Positions 9,622 through 17,093 of a DNA stretch of 64,000 bases are shown here, piece after piece; position 1 is the stretch's first letter; the number at the start of each line of letters is the position of its first letter. A program made the position numbers and the translations under genes. Source of the DNA: Rhizobium sullae (GTDB lineage Bacteria > Pseudomonadota > Alphaproteobacteria > Rhizobiales > Rhizobiaceae). Under the pieces are notes generated by a model that was given only the letters and a program-made list of their open reading frames with translations, made no database searches and had not been told where the DNA came from. Location: assembly GCF_025200715.1 (NCBI RefSeq), contig NZ_CP104144.1, positions 434,001 through 498,000 of the forward strand. The letters run 5' to 3'.

Positions 9622-10800
9622 ATGTCTGATTCAGAATCTAATTTGCGCCTGGGCCGTTTTGTCGAAACAACAGCAGCGAGCGAAACAGTGCGGGCGTTCG
9701 TGCCTCCGCCATTGCCGCCCGAGCCATCCATCGATGTCCTTTCGCTGTTGGAGCGCCTCAGTCTGGCAGAGCGGGCGCTAGGTCGCCTGGACGGCATCAC
9801 AATGCTCCTCCCGCGCCAGGAGCTATTCCTTTACATGTATGTAAGAAAAGAGGCAGTTCTTTCCTCGCAGATTGAAGGCACACAGTCGACGCTTTCCGAT
9901 CTTTTGCGGTTTGAGACCGAGGCTCAAGCGGGGCAACCGGTCGATGATATTCGTGAGGTTTCCAATTACGTTGATGCGATGATGTACGGTTTGGAGCGTT
10001 TGGAAACGCTGCCAATGTCATTGCGCCTGATCCGAGAGATGCACGCACGACTGCTGCAAAGCGGGCGGGGAGGCACTAAGGATCCAGGAGAGTTTCGGCG
10101 CTCGCAGAATTGGATTGGAGGCACGCGACCCGGTAACGCACTCTTCGTGCCACCACCCGTGACGGAATTGGGCGGCTGCCTGGATGCGTTCGAGCGCTTC
10201 ATGCATGACGATCAGTCACGATTACCGGCACTGATCAAAGCCGGCCTCCTGCATGTCCAGTTCGAAACGATCCATCCATTTCTCGATGGCAATGGCCGTA
10301 TAGGTCGTCTGCTTGTCACTCTTTACCTATGCATGAACGGCGTTCTACGCAAACCATTGCTCTACCTCAGTCTTTACCTCAAGGCCCATCGAAGGGAATA
10401 TTATCGATTACTGCAAGAGGTCCGTGAACATGGAAACTGGGAAGCTTGGCTAGACTTCTTTCTGACAGGTGTAGCCGACACCGCCAACCAAGCATTTGAA
10501 GCCGCCACTCGGATTGTCGACCTTTTCAAGGAGGACAAGGAGAAAATCACAACCGAGAGCGACAGAGCCGGATCGGCGCTTCGTATTCACGAACTCTTTC
10601 AGCAAAACCCCTTTCATACAGCAAATCAGATTGTTCAAATGACCGGCCTTTCCGCGCCGACTGTCAATGCAGCGCTCGCTGACTTGGAGCGTCTGGGGAT
10701 TGTCGACGAGGTGACAGGTCGCAAGCGTGGCCGTGTTTTCAGCTACCGTAGATATCTCGCAATCCTAAGCGAAGGCACTGATCCCCTGCCTGCTACGTGA
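9622..10800 (+). CDS. Fic-domain protein with N-terminal inhibitory helix and C-terminal winged helix
   Basis: Fic enzymes usually transfer AMP from ATP to a target protein hydroxyl. The catalytic motif HPFLDGNGRIGR is complete (residues 218-229), including the histidine. An N-terminal inhibitory motif SSQIEGT (residues 81-87, S-x-x-x-E-G) marks a self-inhibited class II Fic protein. The C-terminus (about 325-385) looks like a winged helix followed by the usual YRRYL ending, so the protein appears intact at 392 aa. The Shine-Dalgarno sequence is weak. It sits between a truncated integrase-like gene and a tRNA relic, suggesting arrival by horizontal transfer. The target is unknown. Confidence 0.9.
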   Translation: MSDSESNLRLGRFVETTAASETVRAFVPPPLPPEPSIDVLSLLERLSLAERALGRLDGITMLLPRQELFLYMYVRKEAVLSSQIEGTQSTLSDLLRFETEAQAGQPVDDIREVSNYVDAMMYGLERLETLPMSLRLIREMHARLLQSGRGGTKDPGEFRRSQNWIGGTRPGNALFVPPPVTELGGCLDAFERFMHDDQSRLPALIKAGLLHVQFETIHPFLDGNGRIGRLLVTLYLCMNGVLRKPLLYLSLYLKAHRREYYRLLQEVREHGNWEAWLDFFLTGVADTANQAFEAATRIVDLFKEDKEKITTESDRAGSALRIHELFQQNPFHTANQIVQMTGLSAPTVNAALADLERLGIVDEVTGRKRGRVFSYRRYLAILSEGTDPLPAT

Positions 10801-10810
10801 CTAACAGGTC

Positions 10811-10838
10811 GCAAGTTCGAATCTCTTCAAGAGCACCA
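10811..10838 (+). other. tRNA 3'-end relic (T-arm, acceptor strand and CCA)
   Basis: Positions fit a tRNA 3' end exactly in length: T-stem GCAAG, T-loop TTCGAAT, stem CTCTT, acceptor CAAGAGC, discriminator A, then CCA. Two of five T-stem pairs are broken, and no matching 5' acceptor (GCTCTTG) is seen about 75 bp upstream, so no complete tRNA is present. Such 3' fragments are typically left by integration into tRNA genes. It begins 10 bp after the fic stop. Confidence 0.5.
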
Positions 10839-11497
10839 ATTGAGTGCCCAGCTTCTCTAAGTTGAGAGCAACCATCAGAAGTTGCCGGCTGACCGCCACT
10901 TGTATCGCTGTCATCAAATTCGATGGGTCCAAAGCTAAGTCTCAAAACAAATCAACGAACCTTCAGCTTTACATACTTCGGGTCGTGATCGCTTGTTTGT
11001 TTCGACTCTGGCATCACGGAATTCACGTGTACGGTGGTCAACGTGGCCGACTGGTTTGACCCAAGCAACGCTAGGACCTGATCAAGAGACTGAGAGTTGC
11101 CGTCGAAGACATAACTGATGCGCTCTTCCGGCGGCTCAACCAAAGCGAGGTTTGACATTGCGGGATCGCCACCTGTTAGGAGAAGCATCGGCTCCTCATA
11201 CCAAAGGGTATTTAGCGTCGCACCTGCGCATCACCCCACTGCTGACGAGTATAGCGAATAATCCCACGCAAATCCGCTTCGGCTGCAGCCGAAAGAATGT
11301 AGGCAGTCAAGCGTGGCTCTCTGTTCCTTCAGCACGAAAGGACCGCTGCCGATGATCTGGTCCGGCCTGGGATTCGTAGTGACCAGATCTTATGGCGGAG
11401 GTGTGACATCAGCGAGAAGCCATGTGTCCGGCTGAGCATTGATTGGTGTTTTTGAGAAAAAATCCACCGTTATAACAGGTCGCTGGTCCATATCCCT
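10839..11497. other. Gene-poor region with one nuclease remnant
   Basis: Apart from the minus-strand nuclease fragment at 10952-11188, no supported gene is seen. Base composition is lower in GC than in the flanking operons, and short frames on both strands lack ribosome-binding sites. It reads as decayed accessory DNA between the tRNA relic and the LacI gene. Confidence 0.5.
10952..11188 (-). pseudogene. C-terminal fragment of an extracellular endonuclease/exonuclease/phosphatase-fold nuclease
   Basis: The residues PPEERISYVFDGNSQSLDQV, then VHVNS and SDHDPKYVKL, match the C-terminal end of the endonuclease/exonuclease/phosphatase fold as found in large NucH/ExeM-like secreted nucleases. There the SDHDP motif holds the catalytic Asp-His pair. 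Only about 70 residues survive; the metal-binding N-terminal motifs are absent, and no start or ribosome-binding site is evident. The DQV in place of the usual DHI/DHV also suggests relaxed selection. Confidence 0.6.
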
Positions 11498-12544
11498 TCA
11501 AGATCTGGGCTTGGCGGACGATTTTCTGGGTATGAGGGTCGGAGCCGAAATACGGACTCGATCGTCAGCTGAAATGGCGCCGCTTGTGAGCAGATCCAAA
11601 GCGTTTGACGCAATCTGCTCGAAGGGGACGCGCAGTGTCGTGAGCGGTGTCGGAAGATGACTGACGATCGGGATATCGTTGTATCCGACGACTGAAACAT
11701 CGTTGGGTACGGATATTCCGAGGCGTGACAGGCCGGAAAGAGCACCGATTGCGGTGTTGTCGTTCACGGCAAAGATCGCCGTCGGACGATCTTCGAGGCG
11801 CATGAGCTGCAGGGCCGCATCCGCTCCGGCGTCGATCCCGAAGGTCGACGGCACAATGCAATCCGGGCGGACCGAGATAGCGGCCTCTTCCAGTGCCTGC
11901 CTGTAGCCTTCGACGCGTCCGCGCGAGCTGGAGGCATATGAAGGACCGGCAATTACTCCGATACGACGATGACCGAGGTCCAGGAGGTGGCGCGTCGCCA
12001 GATATCCGCCCAGCCTGTCGTCGCCCACCGAAGACAGGCTCCGTCCATCGGTACGCAACGCCAGGACAAAAGGTACACCTCGGGCCCCCAGTTCGTCAGG
12101 AAAATCGTCATCCTCGCGTGCAGTCGAAAGAATCAAGCCGTCGACGCCTCGTTTCAGAAGTGACTCGGCAGCAAGTCTGTCGGCCTGGGGTTTATCATCG
12201 GTTGTCGCGACAATGGCGAAGCGGCCACTTTTGCTGCACGCTTTTGCCAGGGACTCGTAGAGCATTGCCATGACGGTATCAGTCAGCCGGGGCACGATCA
12301 CGCCAACCGTCATCGTGTTGCCGCGTCTGAGGCTCGCCGCGGAGACGTCTCTGACATAACCCATGTCTTCTGCGATTTTCCGGACGCGGCGCGAGGTTTC
12401 GTTGTCGGATCGGGGAAGTCGCTCATCGAGGATCCGCGACACTGTAGATTTTGAAACGCCAGCAGCCGACGCAACGTCGAGGATAGTCACCCGTGTCTGG
12501 CGGTTCGCTTCTTCGGACTTTGAATCCATTTCACTTTTTTCCAT
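11498..12544 (-). CDS. LacI/GalR-family transcriptional regulator
   Basis: DNA-binding repressor (348 aa) with an N-terminal helix-turn-helix (VTILDVASAAGVSKSTVSRI, about residues 18-37) and a periplasmic-binding-protein-like effector domain (SYDRLGGYLATRHLLDLGHRRI-type pattern near the middle). It is divergent from a DapA-family lyase and an MFS transporter. The 150-bp gap holds a perfect GGGAACGTTCCC palindrome, a likely operator for autoregulation and control of those genes. The ATG at 12544 is used; ATG 12529 is an alternative. The effector is probably the substrate or product of the neighbouring sugar-acid pathway, which is inference. Confidence 0.93.
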   Translation of the reverse strand: MEKSEMDSKSEEANRQTRVTILDVASAAGVSKSTVSRILDERLPRSDNETSRRVRKIAEDMGYVRDVSAASLRRGNTMTVGVIVPRLTDTVMAMLYESLAKACSKSGRFAIVATTDDKPQADRLAAESLLKRGVDGLILSTAREDDDFPDELGARGVPFVLALRTDGRSLSSVGDDRLGGYLATRHLLDLGHRRIGVIAGPSYASSSRGRVEGYRQALEEAAISVRPDCIVPSTFGIDAGADAALQLMRLEDRPTAIFAVNDNTAIGALSGLSRLGISVPNDVSVVGYNDIPIVSHLPTPLTTLRVPFEQIASNALDLLTSGAISADDRVRISAPTLIPRKSSAKPRS

Positions 12545-12622
12545 TTACGGCGCTCTCGCGATCAATGCTCCCAAGCATGCATCAAAAAAAATGTTGACTC
12601 CAGCAAAATCGGAAACGATAGT

Positions 12623-12634
12623 GGGAACGTTCCC
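12623..12634. promoter_or_regulatory. Palindromic operator, probably for the adjacent LacI-family regulator
   Basis: GGGAACGTTCCC is a perfect 12-bp palindrome with the central CG typical of LacI-family operators. It is followed at once by a GTTAAC palindrome. It lies 79 bp upstream of the regulator and 60 bp upstream of the lyase gene. Confidence 0.65.
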
Positions 12635-12694
12635 GTTAACGATCCCATCGCTGATCACGAAGGCGGACAGCGGCTATCAAGGAGGAGACAACCT

Positions 12695-13642
12695 ATGCCA
12701 ACGATGGATTTGAGGGGCCTGAGCCCGGCACCCGTTACCGCGTTTACTCGCGACGGAGAGCTCGATTATCCGGCCAATGCCCGTATCGCCAAATGGCTTG
12801 CCGGCATGGACGGCGTCAAGAGCTTAGTTATCCTCGGTCATGCCGGCGAAGGCACGTTCCTGACCGAGGAAGAGCGCCTGCAGCTCATCCGCACCTATGT
12901 CGAAGCCGTCGATGGTCAGGTTCCAATCATCGCTGGTATCACCGGCGAGGGCACTAAGGTCGCCGCTGAAGAAGCCAAGAAGTGCAAGTCTGCCGGCGCG
13001 ACGGGTGCTCTTGTCTATCCGAACCATGGCTGGCTGCGTTTCGGGTTCCAGAAAGGCGCCCCGCAGGATCGCTACAAGGCCATCTGGCAGGAATCGGGCC
13101 TGCAGTGCATCCTGTTCCAGTACCCGGATGCCACCAAGGCTTCCTACGACCTGGACACCCAGCTTGCGATCGCGACCCAAGATGGCGTCGTCGCCACCAA
13201 AAACGGCGTTCGAAACATGAAGCGCTGGTACGTCGAGATTCCGGAACTCAAGAAGGCCAACCCGAACCTGCAGATCCTGAGCTGTCATGACGAATGGCTG
13301 CTGCCGACCATGTTCGATGTCGACGGCCTGCTTGTGGGCTACGGCAATATCACACCGGAGCTGCTGATCGACCTGATCAAGGCAGGAAAGGCGCAGAACT
13401 ATCCGGAAGCTCGCCGGATCTTTGATCGTCTCCTTCCGGTCACCCGTGCCGTCTACCACCGTGGTTCCCATATGGAAGGCACCGTCGCCCTCAAGCTTGG
13501 GCTTGTCCATCGTGGTGTGCTTGACCATGCCACTATCCGCGAGCCGCTGAAGAACCTCGGCGAAAAGGCCGAAGCGGAGATCTTTGCAGCCTTTGATGCT
13601 GCCGGCATCGGCCGGGTTGAGCAGCTTCTGGCAGCTGAGTGA
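12695..13642 (+). CDS. DapA-family (dihydrodipicolinate synthase/N-acetylneuraminate lyase superfamily) aldolase or dehydratase
   Basis: TIM-barrel Schiff-base enzyme (315 aa). The start of the barrel (APVTAFTRDGELD), the GHAGEG loop and the lysine in VVATKNGVRN (about residue 168) are visible. The usual YNxP tyrosine motif appears as FQYPD. Such enzymes cleave or dehydrate 2-keto-3-deoxy sugar acids or make dihydrodipicolinate. Here an adjacent LacI regulator and MFS transporter argue for a catabolic sugar-acid role rather than lysine synthesis. AAGGAGGAG lies about 8 nt before the ATG. It is unlike the second DapA-family protein at 18.9 kb, so it is not a recent duplicate. Confidence 0.85.
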   Translation: MPTMDLRGLSPAPVTAFTRDGELDYPANARIAKWLAGMDGVKSLVILGHAGEGTFLTEEERLQLIRTYVEAVDGQVPIIAGITGEGTKVAAEEAKKCKSAGATGALVYPNHGWLRFGFQKGAPQDRYKAIWQESGLQCILFQYPDATKASYDLDTQLAIATQDGVVATKNGVRNMKRWYVEIPELKKANPNLQILSCHDEWLLPTMFDVDGLLVGYGNITPELLIDLIKAGKAQNYPEARRIFDRLLPVTRAVYHRGSHMEGTVALKLGLVHRGVLDHATIREPLKNLGEKAEAEIFAAFDAAGIGRVEQLLAAE

Positions 13643-13880
13643 CTGAGGACGCCCTCGCCTCTCAAGCGGGGGCTTCTTACGGAGAGGGGATTGCGGGCGC
13701 ATCGGGGAGTGATGCGCCGCGGTCGCACCGTCTGTCACGCTGGTGCCTGACTCGCCGATGAGACAGCCATGCCTTCCGGATCCACAGCGACACCATGCCA
13801 AAAGGGTCCCGAAGTTTAAGACATCCAACGCGTAGGTTCGATGCCGGGCCGGGAGAGTAGGCCAGGCAGAGGGAGGAAAC

Positions 13881-15263
13881 ATGAATATGGAACAACGGAT
13901 GGCCGCGCCTTCGCCGGCCGTCGATACCCAAGCTGAAATCAGCGCCCGCCTAGAACGGCTACCAGTGACGCGGGAGGTCTTCTGGGCTCGAAATATCGTC
14001 GGCGCAGCGACGTTCTTTGACGGTTACACTGTCATCGCCATAGCCTATGCCATGCCGGTTCTTGTCCGCGAGTGGGGCTTGACCCCGGGACAGACGGGAA
14101 TGATCTTGTCGATGGGCTACCTAGGGCAGTTGATCGGCGCCATTTGCTTTGGCTGGCTTGCCGAACGGATCGGCCGTCTCAAAGTGCTGCTATTCACCAT
14201 CCTGCTATTCGTCAGCATGGACGTCGCATGCCTCTTCGCGGCCGGTGCCGGCATGATGATGGCATTTCGTTTCGTCCAAGGTATCGGAACCGGCGGAGAA
14301 GTTCCGGTTGCAAGTGCCTATATCAACGAGTTGATCGGCTCGAAGGGGCGGGGCCGCTTCTTCCTGCTGTATGAGGTGTTGTTCTTGCTCGGCCTCGTCG
14401 GTGCGGGCTTGATCGGCTACTTCATGGTCCCGGCCTACGGCTGGAAGGCGATGTTCGTCGTCGGCCTGGTCCCTGCGATCCTCATGATCCCGCTGCGTTG
14501 GTTCCTACATGAATCACCGCGCTGGTTGGCCGCCAACGGTCGCTATGAGGAAGCCGACCGCATCGTCACCAAGTTGGAGGACAGTGCCCGCGCTGCCGGC
14601 AAGGAACTGCCGGAGCCGAAAGTGGTGGCCGCCCCCGTCCGCCGCAAATCCGACTGGCGCGAACTTTTCCAGGGCATCTACCTCAAGCGCACACTGTCGA
14701 TCTGGGCCATGTGGTTCTGCGCCTATATGGTTGCCAATGGAACGATCACCTGGCTTCCGACCCTCTATCGGCAGACGTTCAAACTGCCGCTTGAAACCAG
14801 CATCTTCTACGGCTTTGTCACTTCGATCGGCGGTGTGATCGCGGCCGTTATATGCGCACTGCTCATCGATAAAGTCGGCCGCAAGCGCTGGTACACTGGT
14901 GCACTTCTGATCGCGCCGATACCGCTTGTCATCCTCGCCTGGCTGGGTGCGACATCACCGATCCAGGTTCTGATCCTCGCCGGTCTCGCCTACGCCATCG
15001 TCCAGACTGTTACCTTCTCGCTCTACCTCTATTCAGCAGAGATCTACCCGACCCGTCTTCGTGCCATTGGCACGGGTACAGGCAGTGCCTGGCTGCGTCT
15101 CGGATCCTCTGCGGGGCCTATCGCTGTAGGCTGGGTCATGTCATCGATGGGCATCCAGTATGTCTTTGGCGCTTTCGCAGCGATCCTTCTCGTTGGCGCC
15201 CTGGTCACGGTCCTCTTCGCGGTTGAGACCAAGGGCCAGGTCCTGGAGGAACTTTCGCCGTGA
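13881..15263 (+). CDS. MFS transporter (sugar/organic-acid symporter type)
   Basis: Twelve-helix inner-membrane secondary transporter (460 aa) with a well-placed GGGAGGAAAC ribosome-binding site. The helix 2-3 loop has the MFS A-like motif (GWLAERIGRLK). A second copy between helices 8 and 9 (LLIDKVGRKRW) shows the two-fold repeat. Helix 4-5 has the FVQGIGTGGEVPVASAY pattern seen in sugar-acid and aromatic-acid symporters, and ESPRWL occurs after helix 6. It follows the DapA-family gene by about 240 bp and is probably co-regulated by the LacI protein. The substrate is likely a sugar acid, by context only. Confidence 0.9.
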   Translation: MNMEQRMAAPSPAVDTQAEISARLERLPVTREVFWARNIVGAATFFDGYTVIAIAYAMPVLVREWGLTPGQTGMILSMGYLGQLIGAICFGWLAERIGRLKVLLFTILLFVSMDVACLFAAGAGMMMAFRFVQGIGTGGEVPVASAYINELIGSKGRGRFFLLYEVLFLLGLVGAGLIGYFMVPAYGWKAMFVVGLVPAILMIPLRWFLHESPRWLAANGRYEEADRIVTKLEDSARAAGKELPEPKVVAAPVRRKSDWRELFQGIYLKRTLSIWAMWFCAYMVANGTITWLPTLYRQTFKLPLETSIFYGFVTSIGGVIAAVICALLIDKVGRKRWYTGALLIAPIPLVILAWLGATSPIQVLILAGLAYAIVQTVTFSLYLYSAEIYPTRLRAIGTGTGSAWLRLGSSAGPIAVGWVMSSMGIQYVFGAFAAILLVGALVTVLFAVETKGQVLEELSP

Positions 15264-15566
15264 CGACCTGAAACGTCAGCGATTAAAAAGACTTACGGAT
15301 CAAAGGCTCGGCTTAAGATCGCCCGGGCCTTGATCTTCTTACTCCTTGGTGGGCGAACTCCGGCGGTCAAGCCGAGGGACATTCATTCCTGTCCCGGATA
15401 TCGACGCTCTGAAATTCAAAGCCGGAATATTAAAAAATCCAGCGCGATTGGTCTTTGATGGGGGAATTGGTAGTGCTACCGATTCTCGCATACAGCAGGT
15501 CCTCCTTACAAAAGTATACTGTCAGAGGCCGCAGTTGTACCGGGTATGGATCAGCGGCTACAGATC
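15264..15566. other. Intergenic region after the MFS gene
   Basis: No supported gene. An inverted repeat AAGATC ... GATCTT around a GCCCGGGC palindrome (15315-15337) follows the MFS stop by 50 bp and may act as a weak terminator. The remainder runs into the decayed toxin gene on the other strand. Confidence 0.4.
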
Positions 15567-15680
15567 TCAATCGGCCTCGCCGCTTAAACCCAGCCAATTC
15601 AAATGGAAGCAATCGTGGCCGTGATCTTGAGCAACGGCCACGAGCGACGTGTGCAGGCATTCATCGATGAGGAATTTCAC
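15567..15680 (-). pseudogene. Truncated DUF5615 PIN-like toxin remnant
   Basis: Read from GTG at 15680, the minus strand encodes 37 residues beginning VKFLIDECLHTSL and ending LNWLGLSGEAD before a TGA. This is the N-terminal part of DUF5615 PIN-like proteins, normally over 100 aa. Where the family usually continues GxxDWxL, the tryptophan codon appears mutated to TGA, and a TAG follows three codons later. The catalytic acidic cluster is therefore incomplete. The GTG overlaps the stop of the reconstructed antitoxin, the usual order for this module. Confidence 0.7.
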
Positions 15681-16074
15681 GAAGCCTTGCCCGAGGGTTT
15701 TCGTGTACTAGCGACGCCGAGAGGCAAACGGTTTACCGACTTCACCTTCAGGCCCTGTTCTGACAGCTTGCGAGGCCGCCCCTGGCAGGACGGGCGGCGA
15801 CCCAGATTTCGGCGAGATCCACCGTGCGCGCTGTGAGTGCCGGATAGCCCTCAACGAGCTCGTCGGTGGTAGCGCCTTGCTGTTTCATCGCAGCGATTGT
15901 TCGCACCGGTATGCGGGTGCCCTTGAAGACGGGCTCGCCGCCAACCACGCCTTTGACGCTATGGATAATCTTGTCCGCTTCCCGAAGCGCCTCGCTCCTT
16001 GCCGCCAGTTGCTCCCTTGCTCGGGCAGCTCGGTCCGGGTGCTGCGCGCATAGATCAAACAGCCCTCCTGCCAC
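15678..16074 (-). pseudogene. Frameshifted DUF433-family antitoxin
   Basis: The uninterrupted frame (16074 to 15748) carries the DUF433 core GGEPVFKGTRIPVRTIAAMK and ELVEGYPALTARTVDLAEI. After ARPARG the frame breaks; the next frame over continues with RPRKLSEQGLKVKSVNRLPL and ends in a TGA overlapping the toxin GTG, which is how intact family members end. A single-base change near 15775-15785, in a run of Gs and Cs, explains it. DUF433 proteins act as antitoxins to DUF5615 toxins. No intact N-terminal extension is recognisable upstream. Confidence 0.65.
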
Positions 16075-16349
16075 CGCCCAGCGATTCCATGAAGCCGACC
16101 GCCTTGATCAGCGGGTGCTGAACCAGGCACTGGCCGGCATCGCGCTTGCCGCCCCGGATTAGAAAAACTCGCCATGACCATCCCGGTTGTATGGATCGCA
16201 GCGTGGACTGCCAACGATCTCGCTCGTGCCAGGATCGGCCGCCTTGACGACCACAGCGCCGGCTGCTCTCCGTTGGGCTTGACGACCATTGTGAAGTCCT
16301 GTGTTCCAGCAATCATTGCAGCGGGTCGGATCTTTTAAAAGAACAGGTC

Positions 16350-17075
16350 TCAGCGATCCTTCGCTTTGCGCCATGCCTCGTACTTTGGCAGGTATTCATC
16401 CTTAGTCCTGGGGTAGAGACCTATAATTGGATCGCCGGCATTTACCTGATCCAGCACGAAGTCTTCATAGCTCTCCATCTCCGTGCATTCCTCGGCGATC
16501 TCGTCCGCGAGATGCGCGGGGATCACCATGACGCCGTCACCGTCGCCGAGCATCACGTCGCCGGGAAAGACCGGGGCATCGCCGCAGGAAATCGGCACGT
16601 TGATGTCGAGCGCCTCATGCAGCGTTAGGTTGGTCGGTGCCGACGGCCGCTGGTGATAGGCCGGCATTTCCAGCCGGCCGATGCCCTCGGCATCTCGGAA
16701 GCCGCCGTCGGAGACGACGCCGGCACAGCCGCGCACGGCCAGCCGAGTGACGAGGATGGAGCCGGCGGACGCTGCCCGCGCGTCCTTGCGGCTGTCCATC
16801 ACCAGCACATGGCCGGCCGGGCAGGTCTCCACCGCCACCCGCTGTGGATGGTCGGCATTGCGGAAGACAGTGATTGCATTGCGGTCCTCGCGCGCCGGAA
16901 TATAGCGCAGCGTAAAGGCCTGGCCCACCATGTTGACACCCTTCCAGGAGACGGGATGGACATTCTGGATAAACTGGCTGCGCAGGCCGCGCTTGTAGAG
17001 GGCGGTTGCCACGGAGGCCGTCGACACCTTCATGAGCTTGGCGCGTGTGGCATCGGACAATACATAGTCGGACAT
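16350..17075 (-). CDS. RraA-family protein (class II pyruvate-aldolase-like fold)
   Basis: 241-aa member of the RraA family, which includes the RNase E inhibitor RraA, HMG/CHA aldolases and oxaloacetate decarboxylases. The central region has the family pattern SILVTRLAVRGCAGVVSDGGFRD, whose G-x-R-D element forms the metal/substrate site of the aldolase members, and a C-terminal GDGDGVMVIP segment. It is the last gene of the tctCBA, lyase and dehydratase operon, 18 bp after the dehydratase. That setting favours a metabolic role (aldol cleavage or decarboxylation in sugar-acid breakdown) over RNase control. The specific reaction is not deducible. Confidence 0.85.
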   Translation of the reverse strand: MSDYVLSDATRAKLMKVSTASVATALYKRGLRSQFIQNVHPVSWKGVNMVGQAFTLRYIPAREDRNAITVFRNADHPQRVAVETCPAGHVLVMDSRKDARAASAGSILVTRLAVRGCAGVVSDGGFRDAEGIGRLEMPAYHQRPSAPTNLTLHEALDINVPISCGDAPVFPGDVMLGDGDGVMVIPAHLADEIAEECTEMESYEDFVLDQVNAGDPIIGLYPRTKDEYLPKYEAWRKAKDR

Positions 17076-17093
17076 GGAAGGCTCCCGATCTGG

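Noticed and set aside
15603..15836. Plus-strand 77-codon frame
   Set aside because: It is antisense to the DUF5615/DUF433 remnants, which carry the recognisable protein sequence.
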